From positions 1 to 47,741 of the forward strand of contig JAENRP010000335.1 of assembly GCA_024741835.1 (NCBI GenBank): a stretch of 47,741 nt of DNA. Direction: 5' to 3'. The position numbers and the translations under genes were made by a program. How positions within the stretch are numbered: position 1 is the stretch's first letter; every line of letters starts with the position of its first letter. The stretch comes from Diplocarpon mali (lineage: Eukaryota > Ascomycota > Leotiomycetes > Helotiales > Drepanopezizaceae). Below, one piece after another: positions 1 to 9,992 of the stretch. Below the pieces are notes generated by a model, which was not told where the DNA came from, did not search any database, and saw only the letters and a program-made list of their open reading frames with translations.

Positions 1-1208
1 AATTAGTATTATTATACCAATCGGATTTAAAGATCTTACAAAGATCGGCTTTTAAAATGTAGGCATCTTTATTATAATTATTATTTAAATTATTAAAAGT
101 GGATTTAAGTTTAAATAACCTACTATTATTATTAGAGGTATTTGCTAAAGTTCTAGCTAAATAGCCTTTTCCTTTACCTTTCCTTAATAGTTGCAGCCTT
201 TAGTAGGATAAGGGCAGTTTGCTTCTTAACTTCTACTTCAATTGCTTCTTAATATTAAAGCTAGTAACTATATTAATCAGTTGCCTTCTAACTTTACAAT
301 TAGTAATATTATAAGTACTATTATAAAAGTAGCATCCCTGATAAGCTTAAGGGCTCGTCCTACGCTCCTTCCTCTTCTTAAGCTTATTATTACCCTATAA
401 TACAGCATTTGCCGATTTAAAGCGTCCTTTAAGGTCTTATTTAATAGTTTAAAGGAGGTCGATCTTCTTATAGATCTTAAGGTTAGGTTAAATAAGAAGA
501 GATTATTTTATAATAGCAAACTTAAGAGGGAGGCTATTAAGTAGGAAACTAAAAAGCTAAGTTTCCTTAAAAGTCATAGCTATCTTAGGATCTATAGCTC
601 TTACTCTCCTCCTTACTTTATATAATATAAACTAAGTAAAGTCTATATTTATATCTATATCCTTACTATCTTTATCTTTTCTATATTAAAATAAAGTGAT
701 CTACTATAGTAGATGCTAAGTATTAAAGGCAGTTATTTAAGAGTATTTTACCTTTAAAGTATCCTATCTTATCTTTGCGTTATTATAAACTTAAATAAAA
801 TCTTAGTCTTTATTACTTAAACCTCTATTAATCTTAAGCTTGCATTTAGCTAAGGCTAGCCTATACTCCTTTTCCTTTTTCATATTTAAAATCTGCTTTT
901 AGGATTCTCGGTTATTATCTATTAAAGCTCTTAAGCTAAGCTTATTTAGTATATTTGGCAAATCCTTAGCAATTGTATTAGCTATTAAAGTAGAAGTAGA
1001 CGAATTAGTAGAAAGAGTATAAGAGGCTATTCTTATATATTTAATAAGTGTCTTTTAAATCGCTATTTCGATGCCTTTACTCTTAAAGTAAAGCTTTAAA
1101 TCGTCGAACTATTATTGCCAGTTCTTTTAAAAGAGTTAGAGGTCTTTAAGTCTAGTGTTTCGATCGGAATTAGAAGCTATTGCTATTTCAAATAGAATTG
1201 CATTAAAA
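1..1208 (-). pseudogene. C0 gag and start of protease, RIP-degraded
   Basis: On the minus strand a single frame can be followed from about 1208 to the left edge, with stops only of TAA/TAG type. An N-terminal stretch reads NWQxxFDDLKLYFKSKG, matching the W/L-rich start of copia gag. A Lys-rich segment KKEKEYRLALAKCKL lies near 830-890. At about 298-340 is a zinc-knuckle remnant, CYFxNSTYNITNC, in which one Cys and the His have become Tyr and Asn as expected from RIP. At the left edge SDWYNNT resembles the copia protease motif W-x-x-D-S/T-G-A. It cannot be functional. Confidence is good for a copia-like gag, lower for exact ends. Confidence 0.62.
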
Positions 1209-1577
1209 AAATCAAATAAATTAAATAGTTAAAGGCACTCCTCTTATCGAAATATTAAAATGATTAAATAGCAGGTATTATAAAAGTATTAAATAGGAAG
1301 GAAGTCCTCTTATCGAAAAGGGTTTTTAGGCTATAACGCAGGGAATTATACCTCTTATAAAATATAATAAAGTAAGGAATCACACCTTTTGCAGTACTAA
1401 AGGGGTTATAAAGCAAGGAATCATACCTCTTACAATACGGGTTAGCTAAATAGGGAATCATACCTCTTATTCGCCGATTGCTCGCCTCTTACTATAAGTC
1501 TCGTTCAACTTCCTACTAATAGTTGCAGCGCAAGTGCTTTTTAAAAGAAGTCAATAATCTATTATCGGTCTATCTAA
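1209..1577 (-). other. C0 untranslated leader
   Basis: This AT-rich stretch lies between the primer-binding site and gag of C0 on the minus strand. It holds the short direct repeats listed separately. An open frame at 1264-1461 (minus) is only the translation of those repeats and shows no family resemblance, so I do not call a gene here. Confidence 0.5.
1341..1470 (-). repeat. Four short direct repeats in the C0 leader
   Basis: A 16-17 base motif, on the plus strand RGGAATCATACCTCTTA, occurs at about 1341, 1375, 1415 and 1453, spaced 34-40 bases. More degenerate relatives (CTCCTCTTATCGAAA) lie at about 1225 and 1285. Spacers differ in sequence, so this is an interspersed motif rather than a clean tandem array. 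Differences between units are mostly C/T and G/A, as expected from RIP. Confidence 0.65.
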
Positions 1578-1588
1578 GGCTTATAACC
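1578..1588 (-). other. Probable primer-binding site of C0
   Basis: The plus strand reads GGCTTATAACC directly left of the inferred LTR start TATTAAGC at 1589 (RIP form of TGTTAAGC). C2 has GGGCTCATAACC in the same position next to its LTR. Both resemble the anticodon loop of eukaryotic initiator tRNA-Met (CTCATAACC), so C0 probably used the same primer. The two differences from C2 are C-to-T and G-to-A/T type changes in a RIP context. Confidence 0.5.
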
Positions 1589-1701
1589 TATTAAGCTTAA
1601 GTAAGTCGGCACAGTAGGTAAAGGAGGCTTCTAAAGGTCGATGGTCGATATATTAATAAGAGTTAGAGAAGGAAGGTTACCCCTTTCTTCCCTATAGCTA
1701 T

Positions 1702-1947
1702 TATGGAGACCTGAGATAGATAGGTCTTGTGACATATATCACATGATCGACGCAGGACAGTAGGAGGATAAAAGGGCCATCTTCTATATATAGAGACAGC
1801 GCGCGTCGCTATAAGTACTGAATATACCCGATACTTGGGACTTGTTCCTAACATCTTGTCTAGGAGAGCCCGCTTGTGGTGCTTCCTCCTCTTGTTTTTA
1901 GGTCTTCCCTTAGGCCTATTCTTGTGTTGTCTCCCCTCTGTTTTATA
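1702..1947 (+). mobile_element. Solo LTR A (246 bp) with 4-bp TSD
   Basis: This segment is near identical to 21595-21839 and shares both ends with it, while the flanks differ completely, so it is an independently inserted unit. It begins TATGGAGACC (RIP form of TGTGGAGACC) and ends GTTTTATA (from GTTTTACA). The flanking 4 bp are CTAT on both sides (1698-1701 and 1948-1951). A TATA-like ATAAAAGG lies at about 1769. No internal retroelement sequence is present, as expected after recombination between two LTRs. It is far less RIP-mutated than its surroundings. Confidence 0.82.
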
Positions 1948-1989
1948 CTATATACGTGTCAATATCCTACTGACTAAGCAGTAGGGTCA

Positions 1990-2360
1990 TATGATAATAC
2001 ATCGGAGTGATGGCTATATCACCCATCTTAATAAGGTCGGCGAATAGCTTTAGTATCCAAGCTACCTCTCTTGAGCCGTTGGAAGCTGCTATTATCTCGG
2101 CTTGTTTACTACTTAGAGAAGTAGATTTTTGCCTATTTGCAGCCTAGCTAATAACTCCTCTATTATACTTAATAAGCCAGCCTTGGAATGACTTCCTATT
2201 GTTCTCGGTAGCCTAAGTGGCATCTGTATAAGCGTCGAATTGATTTGGTTCGCCTTTTCCATATGTAATTCCATCTTCGGCGGTCTTTTATAGGTATTGT
2301 AGAAGGGGTTTTATAGCTTGGAGGTGATCTTATAAAGGGGTTGCCATATGCTATGCCAAT
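1990..2360 (-). pseudogene. C1 RNase H domain fragment
   Basis: The minus strand encodes a clear copia RNase H: GITYGKGEPNQFDAYTDAT at about 2205-2265, then a WLIKYNRGVIS segment, NRQKSTSLSSKQAE (the usual KRQ-TVALSST-EAE region) near 2085-2130, and a REVAWILKLFADL helix. Two Trp/Gln codons are stops. The frame degenerates near 1995 after ITPMYY, just before the conserved D-N-x-A-A motif, where C0 seems to be inserted. It continues the C1 reverse transcriptase on the other side of G1 (9993 onwards) without loss of bases. Confidence 0.85.
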
Positions 2361-2706
2361 TGTAACGGCTGCACCTCCACTTAGTGCAATTACCTATAGT
2401 ATAATAGCTGCACCTCCACTTAATGCAATTACCTAGGAGTATGGCGTTTTAAGGTTTTACAATCTCGATTTGATATAGGGTTTTCTTAAATCGACCTTAA
2501 AGGTGTAAAAGGATATTCTTATATAATATTATATAAATGGGCAAAGAGCTTTAAGCTGCTTATATATATAAAGGAGAAGGGTTCTCCTATAAGAAGGGCT
2601 CTCTAACTTCTTCGTTTCCTTTGTATTAGACCTATAGAATACGCCTTTTGTACTACTTCTTACTCTTATACTTAATCTTGCACTTTAGCGGTTCTATATT
2701 ATTATA
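2361..2706 (+). repeat. 5' LTR of G1 with internal 39-bp duplication
   Basis: Compared with the 307-308 bp LTRs of G2 and G3, this LTR has a 39-base tandem duplication near its start (units 2363-2401 and 2402-2440). Each unit contains the hairpin TGCAC-TCCACTTA-GTGCA or its RIP form. A TATA-like run, GCTTATATATATAAAGG, near 2560 probably set the transcription start. The 3' LTR has the same duplication, so it existed before this copy inserted. Confidence 0.92.
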
Positions 2707-3014
2707 TTAAATGAAGAAGTTCTTCTTTGCTAAGGACGGCTTTTAATAATATCCTACCCCTTTTGAAAATCGATTTGCGGTTATTTCGACTTTTAATAGA
2801 GTTAGGATCTTAAAGATCTCTTAAACAAACTAGGAGCTTAAGTATAGCTTATTAACTAGTATAATTGAAGAACGCTTTTATTAGCTGGATTTTCTCAACT
2901 ACTCCTTTTATAGAAGTGCTATAAGCAGAAGTTAGGAGAGCATTATGCTATTAGAACCCTTTTTCTATAGAACCCCTTTTTAACCAAATCCCTACCGAAA
3001 CTAAAACTAGTAAA
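2707..3014 (+). other. G1 untranslated leader
   Basis: These 308 bases lie between the LTR and the gag start. The same segment is present in G2 and G3. I cannot identify the primer tRNA: the bases after the LTR (TTAAATGAAGAAG) match no tRNA end I recognise, perhaps because RIP has changed the site. Confidence 0.55.
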
Positions 3015-4430
3015 ATGAATTCCTTACTAACTAGAAGTTAGCAAATATAGAATATATCTAATTTATTTGAGGAACTAGCTTTTATAAGGAGTACTCCTAC
3101 CTTAGCCCTTAGGGCCGGACCTTCCTTTGCCGCTAAGGGTAAGAGACTATAATGCTATAGTTAAGCCAATTAAGATAAATAAGACTTTTTAAACCTAAAT
3201 ATCTTATAAGGAATAGTCTTAGGTTTAAAGGAATCCTTATAACGCTAAGATCAATCTAATCGATAATTATAAAGCGAGATTAGTAGGATTGCCTAAGCTA
3301 TCTTTAGCCTAAAGACCCTAGCTTATTAAAGCTAAAAGACGGCTTAGCGCATATATTAAACTATTAAGCGAGAATCCACTTACCCTTAATAAAGCAAGAC
3401 CTAGCCTCCTTTAGAAGTCGATATAGATATAAAACGGCTAAAAATTCAGCTAATTAAAAAGATTACCCCTTTTAATAATAGGACCTTTTTAATATATAAG
3501 TAGTAGTTAGCTTTAGTCTAAGACCGATTGTAAGTTAATACTGACTTATATCTAAATAAGCGAGCTTACTAAGCCTTTATTTAAGAATCTACCATAGAAT
3601 AAGCCTAAACGTACTTTAAATCCTAGTACCTCTTAGAGACTAACCCCTTTTAGAACTATTAAGAAATGGTAGAACTGCTAAGCAGTTACTTTTTAACTAG
3701 CTAAGAGGTAGACCTATTTCGATCCACTTTCTATTACCTCTATATAAGAGAAGCTAGTTATTCTAAAGAAACCTTCCCTTAGTTTTAGGCCTAATTCTAG
3801 TCTACTATAATCTAAGGAAAGGTCTTAAGATTTGAGTAATTCTTCTTTATATAAAATAAGATTACCCTTTAGCTTAGAACTACTTACGCCTTAGCTAAGG
3901 CCTTTTAAGGGAAGGACTATACTATTATAATTAACTAATTAAATGCCTTTAATACTAAATGCTAAAGTAACTAACTTTTCAATCCTTTAATTAAAAGTAA
4001 AGCAACTCTAGTATTATACTAAAAGATATCTAGTTCGCTCTTTAATAAGACTACTTATAGTCCGAGCGCTAGAAGTACTACTTAAGTTTCTAAGTTACTA
4101 GTCTTAAAGCCTACTACCCCTTTCTATTAAGATATGCTAGCTAAGGCTAGTTCTTTTACTTTGCCCTTTAAGTAAGCTACTTATTAGACCTATAGTAAAA
4201 CTGGTTACTATAAGATTAAGTGCTCTTCTATAAGTAAGATTAATACCTTAGAAGATGCAGAAGAATCTGATCCGACTTTAGACTTAATTAAAAATAGGGT
4301 TAAAATAAAGGAAGATTAGGAAAATGAAAAGACTTAGGAAAAGACTCCTACTTAGGCCTGCAAAAGTGCAACTTATTAAAGCTAGATCTTAACTCTTTAA
4401 TAGGAGAGAAGCAATTCCTAACCTCTTATA
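3015..4430 (+). pseudogene. G1 gag, RIP-degraded
   Basis: The frame starts at ATG 3015 (MNSLLTRSQQIQN...) and stays readable to about 4430 with dozens of TAA/TAG codons where Gln is expected. The ATG is kept in G2 (12651) and is ATA in G3 (27989). A capsid-like helical region spans about 3430-3870 (YxQQLALVQDRLQVNTDLY, then FxSTFYYLYIREASYS). A single CCHC zinc knuckle lies at about 4183-4227: CQTC-SKTG-H-YKxK-C in ancestral form, with the Cys and His codons partly turned to Tyr. The tail is Glu/Lys-rich. The protein would package element RNA. Pol follows in the -1 frame. Confidence 0.85.
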
Positions 4431-7400
4431 CTATTAGTATAAATGGACTTAAAGTATTATTATCAGCTTTAGTAAATACTAAAGCCTTTAATTACCTATT
4501 TTTAAATTGTTCCCTTTTCATATATCTTTTAAAAGCAATTGGCTTTAAAATTCTTCCTCTTTTAGCCCCTATTCCTATTTATAGATTTTAAAATACTATT
4601 TGCGCGCAAGCTATGCACTATATATACTTTCACTTAATAATTAATAGAAGGCATATTTACAACTACCCTTAGGTTATTCTTAACTTAAGCTAGTATGATA
4701 TTATTATTAAAGTCAAATGGATACGCCGATTCCGACTTAAACTCGACCTAAAGGAAAATTGATTTGTATAGTCTTTATATTACCCCCTATCTCCTTAATT
4801 TACAAAGGAAATCGTCATTCGTCTTCTTCCTTTTAAAGGACTTCGGATCCGATCCAATTATTAAGCCAATATTAATCGTAAAGAATAGGAAATGGCTATA
4901 GATAAAGCTTAATAGATTAATAGAAGATAGTCTTGCGTCAATTTAATAGTCTTAGCTAAGCGTAAGATCCTTATTACTATTATTAAGCCAGCGCCTTTAC
5001 CTATAATTAAGCTAGATCTAAGGAAATAGTCTAATATAAATTAACTACAATCTAACCTTATTTGCAAATGCCCTAAAGCTGCAGTTCCTATTTGCGAAAT
5101 TAGTACTAACGCATTTCATTATAATATAAAGCGTAAGGAGACTAAGTTCTTTTAAACTAGTATTTATAAAGTGGATAGGATTCTAAAGGAAAGATATAAG
5201 CTTAAGAATCCTAATATCGAAAAGCTAATTAATAATCGACTCTTAAAATAATACTAATCTTTAAGATAAGCCTTTTTAAAAAGGGATGCAGATACTCTCC
5301 CTTCCTATTAATACTACAATTATAAGATATAGCTAAAAAGGCCCTTGCCTAACGCCTATTCGCCCTTCTATTATTAATCTATTAAAGAGCTTAAGGTTAT
5401 AAAGGAGTACTTACTTAAGAATTTAGATAAAGGCTTTATTAAGATAAGTACTAGCTCCTTCGCTTCGCTAGTACTATTTGTAAAAAAGGCCAATAGTAGC
5501 CTCCGATTTTGCATAGATTATCAAAAGCTAAATGTACTAATTTAAAAGGACGCTTACCCGATTCCAAGGATAGATAAGCTTTTAAGGTAAGTATCTAAAG
5601 CTAAGATTTTTATAAAGTTGGATATTTAAGCTGCTTTTAATTAGATATAAATAGACCTTAAATTAGAGGAATATACTACCTTTTAAATAAGGTATAGATC
5701 TTATAAATATAAGGTTTTCCTATTTAGCCTTTATAATAGACCTAGTACTTATTAATAGTATATAAATGATATTCTTTTAAATTACTTAAATGATTTTTAT
5801 ATAGTATATTTAAATAATATTCTAATTTACTTTAAGAATATTAAGAAGCACTAGGACCATATTGAAAAGGTGCTAAAATAACTCTTAAAGGCTGGCCTTT
5901 AAGCGGATATTAAGAAGTGCGAGTTCTATATTACTTAAACTTAATATCTTAAATATATTCTAATAATAATTAAGATTAAACTAGACTTTAAAAAGGTTGA
6001 ACTATTATATAATTAGAAGTACTTAAAAACTATTACTAAAGTGAAGTCCTACTTAGGATTTTATAGATTTTACTAATAATTCATTTGCAACTTTAAGCTA
6101 ATTGCCAAACCCTTCTCTATTCTAACCCGACTAATAGTACCTTAGAATTGGATAGAAGAGTGTTAAATTGCTTTTAAAGAGCTTTGCAAGCAATTGCTTT
6201 CGATTTAGCGGATTTACTATTTTAACTCTAACTTACTTATAAAGCTGGAAACTAATGCTTTTAATAGTATTATCGCTAGAGTACTTTCTTAGTAATACTC
6301 TAATAAGTAATAGTACCTAATCGGCTTCTATTCGCACGTACTCTTTAGATATAAACCTAATTAGGAAATATATAATAAGGAACTCTTTACTATTATTAAA
6401 TCCTATTATAAATAAAGACCTAAGCTTATATTACTTAAGGAGCGAGTTGATATTTACTCAGATTATTGCTCTTTTAAATACTTTATAACTACTAAGGTTC
6501 TAATTATAAAATAGTGCTAATAGATGGAATTTTTATCTAACTTCAATTTTCGAATTATATATACTCTTAGTAAAGACAACTGGAAGGCTAATATTCTTAG
6601 CTACTAAGAGTAGGATATGCCAGTTTATAAATAAGCGAAGCTAAATAGCTGATCTTAGGTTCTGATTTCCCTAGCTTAGTTAGACCCTTAAATTAATATT
6701 AAATTAGCTGATAAATTTCTTATTAAATCTACTAAAGGTACCCTTACTTTAATATCAATTGATACTCCTGATTTAACCTTAAATCGACTTAAGGATTCCT
6801 TTAATTTGATTAAAAAGCTTTATTAAAATAATTGCAAATCCTTTTAAAAGATTTGCGCTAACTTCCTTAAAAACTACTTTTTAAAAGACAGATTGCTTTA
6901 CTTTAAGGAGCGTCTTTGCGTATACTATAATACTCTTTTATATACTTATCTAATTTAAAAAGCTTATAACTAACCTTTAAGCGCGTACCTTAGTAGCTTA
7001 AAGACCTATTAGCTACTTGCTTTTAAGTACTATTAGATTAAGATAGGTTCGGACTATAAAAGATTTATTATAAATTGCAGACTTTATTAATTCTTATATT
7101 TGAAGATAATTAAATAATAAGGCCTTTTATAGCCCTTTCCTATTTCTAACTATCTTATATAGCATTTATATATAGATTTTAAGGATTTCCTTTTTAATAA
7201 GTATAGCTTTAATCGAATCTTAGTTTTTATAAACCAACTTAGTAAGAGCGCTATTACAATTCCTTATTAAAAAGATATTAATGCTTAAGGAACTGCTTAA
7301 CTATTCGTTTAATAGATTTATTAATTCGACTATACTTTAAAGATAATTACCTTAGACTAAGGCCCTTAATTTGTCTCCTTATTTTAAAGAGAGTTCTACT

Positions 7401-8341
7401 ATATTATTAGTATTAAGATTAAACTCTCTATAGTATACTATAAGGAGATTAATAGCTAAACGGAGATCATAAATAAGTATATTAATTTAAGGCTATAGCC
7501 TTTTATTAATTACTATTAAGATAATTAAAGTAAGCTAATTCTATTAATAGATTATACGCAATCTACTCTTCCTTACGCTTTTATTAGTATAACCTTATAT
7601 TAGCTTAAGTATAGAGTTGCACTTTAGATAAATTAGGATTAGATCTCTTTAAAACCGTCTAACCTATAGGAGAGATTGAATTAAGCAAAAGCTAGGCTAG
7701 TAGTAGAAAGGATGCACTTAGCTTAAGAAGTAGCAAAAGGTAATATAGAATGCGCTTAAGAGAAAATATATAAGTTTATAAATTAATATTAAAAGGAGAT
7801 TGATTAGAAACCTAGAGATATAGTCTACCTTTTAATAAAAAATCTTAAGAACTACTACCTTAATAGAAAACTGGTTAATTAATAGGATAGTCCTTTTAAA
7901 GTTCTTAAGAAGGTAGGCAATTTATATTAAATTAAGCTACTTATAGGTTTTATAATATATAATATCTTTACGCTAAAGCTACTATTTAAAGATCTATAGA
8001 ACCTTTTACTAAGTTAGGAATAACCTTAGCCTATTATAGAAAAGATCGCAAGGTAAGAAGAGTATAAAGTATCTAAGATACTAGGTATACGCCTATCTTA
8101 AGGGAACTTAGAGTATTAAGTTAAATAGATTAATTATAACTCTGATTTAAGTTGGTATTACGCTTTAAATTTTGTAAAATCCTTATATAAAATTTGCGAC
8201 TTTTATTAGGCTAATCCTATAAAGCTAGGACTACCTTAGAACCTATAAGCTTAGCTAAAAGCTTAGGAAAGTGGTATAGATAATTATAATCACTTAAAAG
8301 ATAATAGGCTAGATGCGAAATAGGTTAGTAAATAAATCTAA
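4380..8341 (+). pseudogene. G1 pol: protease, RT, RNase H, integrase, chromodomain
   Basis: One frame, -1 relative to gag, runs to about 8341 with only point-mutation stops. Protease: ALVNTKA at 4466 (from ALVDTGA). Reverse transcriptase: LVLFVKKANSSLRFCIDY at 5468, then the catalytic box YLNN at 5807 in place of YLDD. RNase H: ETNAFNSIIAR near 6250. Integrase: YIDFKDF near 7165, LDQGPQFVS near 7350, and the region with the third acidic residue (YYKEINSQTEIINKY) near 7435. A chromodomain starts near 8060 (YKVSKILGIRLS, then VKW-Y-SDLSWYYALNF), and its tail resembles the RDF-ANP-PGPP-RL end common in fungal chromoviruses. Chromodomains direct integration to heterochromatin, which fits the nest. 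Confidence 0.92.
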
Positions 8342-8555
8342 AAATATAATTAAAAAAAAAAAGAAAAAAAAAATAAAAAAAATAAAAAAGATAATAATAC
8401 TAAGCCTATTGCCCCCTTTCCTTATAACTCCTTTAACCCCTTTTCCTTTGCGCTTAAGGAAATAAGCTCTAACTCTATTCTAGAGCTAGAGCTTGCTCCT
8501 ATCTATACCCTTGCTTAAAATAACCCTGACCTCCTCTTACTGCTGCTAGCGCCGC

Positions 8556-9362
8556 CCTACTAACCGCCGCGCTTGACGCCACCCTTATTACTATAAGTCT
8601 TCCTCCTTTTATAAGAGATTCTACTATTATAGTAGTCCGCTTTACTAATGTAGTAATAGACCTTAGAAGGCCTAGTATAGTTCGGCTAGATTGCTTTAAC
8701 CTCGCTAGCTAAGACTTAATAAGATTACTATACTCTTATTAAAAAGTTAGCGATTGATTTAATACTAATTCGGGTTGAACTTATAATAACTATCGCCTAG
8801 ACCTCTTTTAGCTAGCTTGCTATAGCCTTAGCTATAGAGTAGAGCTCTGCAAGGCTAGCACGCTTTAGTTGGGAGCGACTAATCGGAGCCTTTGCGCTAG
8901 CTACTAGTAGGAGGTTAATAAGAGTCTAGGCGCGCTAGACTGCCTTTTAATAAAGCATCTCGCAGTTCCTTGCCAAAATCGTATATATGTCCTTATTATC
9001 GTTATTATCGTCTTCCTCTTATTACTAAGGAGCCTCCCTCTGCCACTCCTTAAGGGCCGCGGATAGCGCTGCGAACTCCTTACTAATATAGGAGGGAAGC
9101 TATAAATAAGTATTAGTGCAACTAAGTATTTAAACTTGATTTAAAATATTTATAAAGATGCACTCTACCTTTTGCTCCTAGTATTAATAGCACTTCTTAC
9201 TATACTTTAATTCAAACTCGCACTTATATATGATATTACGTATAAGGCGCCGTATATACTAATAATAATAAACGCGGTAGGCTATCGCAAGGGCGCTTGA
9301 TAGTAGAGGAATTGGTACTACGCGTATTAGACGCGATTCGACCCTGGATTAGGGCAAATTTA
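8556..9362 (-). pseudogene. Antisense reading frame in G1 with Cys-rich segment, unknown function
   Basis: Between pol and the polypurine tract the plus strand has no coding character. The minus strand keeps one frame for about 270 codons, with only RIP-type stops, and it aligns with 24768-25575 in G2. It begins around RVESRLIR-VPIP, then AxAYxVYYYxYxRRL, YKCEFESxRSKKCYxxxEQKxEC (about 9170-9280), and a conserved ANTYLQLPSYISEEFA-LSAALKEWQ block (about 9040-9130). Reverting RIP suggests a C-x2-C...C...C-x2-C...C pattern, i.e. a possible small zinc-binding domain. I recall similar Cys-rich hypothetical proteins in fungal genomes but cannot name a family. The start codon is unclear; G1 has GTA where G2 has ATG. 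Confidence 0.62.
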
Positions 9363-9608
9363 CTTATAGTAGTTAATAGTAGTAGTAGTAATTGTTTCTA
9401 CTACTATACATTAGCCTTGCGCTATAGTAGTAAGAGTAGGGGACTTATGCGATTATATATAATTATTATACTAAAGAAGGAAGATCCTATGGAGAAAAAA
9501 ACAAATTTAAGTATATAATGCGACTTGCGCTAAACCAAATATAGAATAGTACTATTCGCATAATAATACGCTAAGTATATTACTATACGAAAATCATTAC
9601 GACCTACT

Positions 9609-9646
9609 AACGCTTATAGGCAAGCGTTCTCAAAGGGGAAGGGTAG
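9609..9646 (+). other. Hairpin and polypurine tract of G1
   Basis: A perfect 7-bp inverted repeat, AACGCTT and AAGCGTT around a 6-base loop (9609-9628), is followed by CAAAGGGGAAGGGTAG, the polypurine tract that primes plus-strand DNA, abutting the 3' LTR at 9647. The hairpin is identical in G2 (25827-25846) although surrounding bases differ. Confidence 0.78.
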
Positions 9647-9992
9647 TATAACAGCTGCACCTCCACTTAGTGCAATTACCTATAGTATAATAGCTGCACC
9701 TCCACTTAGTGCAATTACCTAGGAGTATAGTGTTTTAAGGTTTCGCAATCTCGATTCGATATAAGGTTTTCTCAAATTGACTCCGAAGGTATAAAAGGAT
9801 ATTCTTATATAATATTATATAAATAGGCAAAGAGCTTTAAGCTGCTTATATATATAAGGGAGAAGGGTTCTCCTATAGGAAGGGCTCTCTAACTTCTTCG
9901 TTTCCTTTGTATTAGACTTATAAAATACGCCTTTTGCACCACTTCTTACTCCCATACTTGATCTCGCACTTCGGCGGTTCTGTATCGTTATA
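9647..9992 (+). repeat. 3' LTR of G1
   Basis: It is the same length as the 5' LTR (346 bp) and differs from it almost only by transitions. It starts TATAACAGC and ends TCGTTATA, followed by the TSD CCAAT. It carries the same 39-base duplication as the 5' LTR. Confidence 0.93.

Larger units (their letters stand above)
1..1985 (-). mobile_element. C0, 5' part of a Ty1/copia-like retrotransposon (truncated by window edge)
   Basis: Read on the minus strand this is the front of a copia-type element: LTR (from 1589 rightwards), primer-binding site, leader with short repeats, gag with a zinc-knuckle remnant, and the first residues of protease at the left edge. The rest lies left of the window. It appears to be inserted in the RNase H end of C1, because C1 RNase H homology stops near 1990. 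The exact right end of its LTR is unresolved (somewhere between 1951 and about 1990), since no second LTR is visible. A separate solo LTR (1702-1947) is nested in it. Copia assignment rests on the order gag, zinc knuckle, W-x-x-D/N-T protease motif and the initiator-tRNA-like primer site. Confidence 0.6.
2361..9992 (+). mobile_element. G1, complete Ty3/gypsy chromovirus (7632 bp)
   Basis: Both LTRs are 346 bp (2361-2706 and 9647-9992). They start TGTAAC/TATAAC and end ATTATA/GTTATA, RIP forms of the inverted termini TGTAACG and CGTTACA. A 5-bp TSD, CCAAT, lies at 2356-2360 and 9993-9997, inside C1. The body carries gag, then pol in order protease, RT, RNase H, integrase and chromodomain, then an antisense reading frame, a hairpin and a polypurine tract. 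No internal insertion breaks it, making it the reference copy for G2 and G3. All coding frames are full of TAA/TAG, so it is dead. Confidence 0.95.

Noticed and set aside
1264..1461. Minus-strand open frame of 65 codons
   Set aside because: It is the translation of the short repeats in the C0 leader; no family resemblance and no sign of coding constraint.
1663..1854. Minus-strand open frame of 63 codons
   Set aside because: It crosses the boundary of solo LTR A and its host, so it is a chance frame.
5807..5818. YLNN as a natural variant of an active RT
   Set aside because: The surrounding frames carry dozens of stop codons and protease and integrase catalytic residues are also altered by G-to-A, so mutation is the simpler explanation.
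8342..8420. A-rich run as a poly(A) tail of a LINE
   Set aside because: It directly follows the end of G1 pol within an LTR element and has no TSD or LINE sequence upstream.
9297..9518. Plus-strand open frame of 73 codons
   Set aside because: It is complementary to the antisense Cys-rich frame of G1 and then runs into UTR; no recognisable protein.
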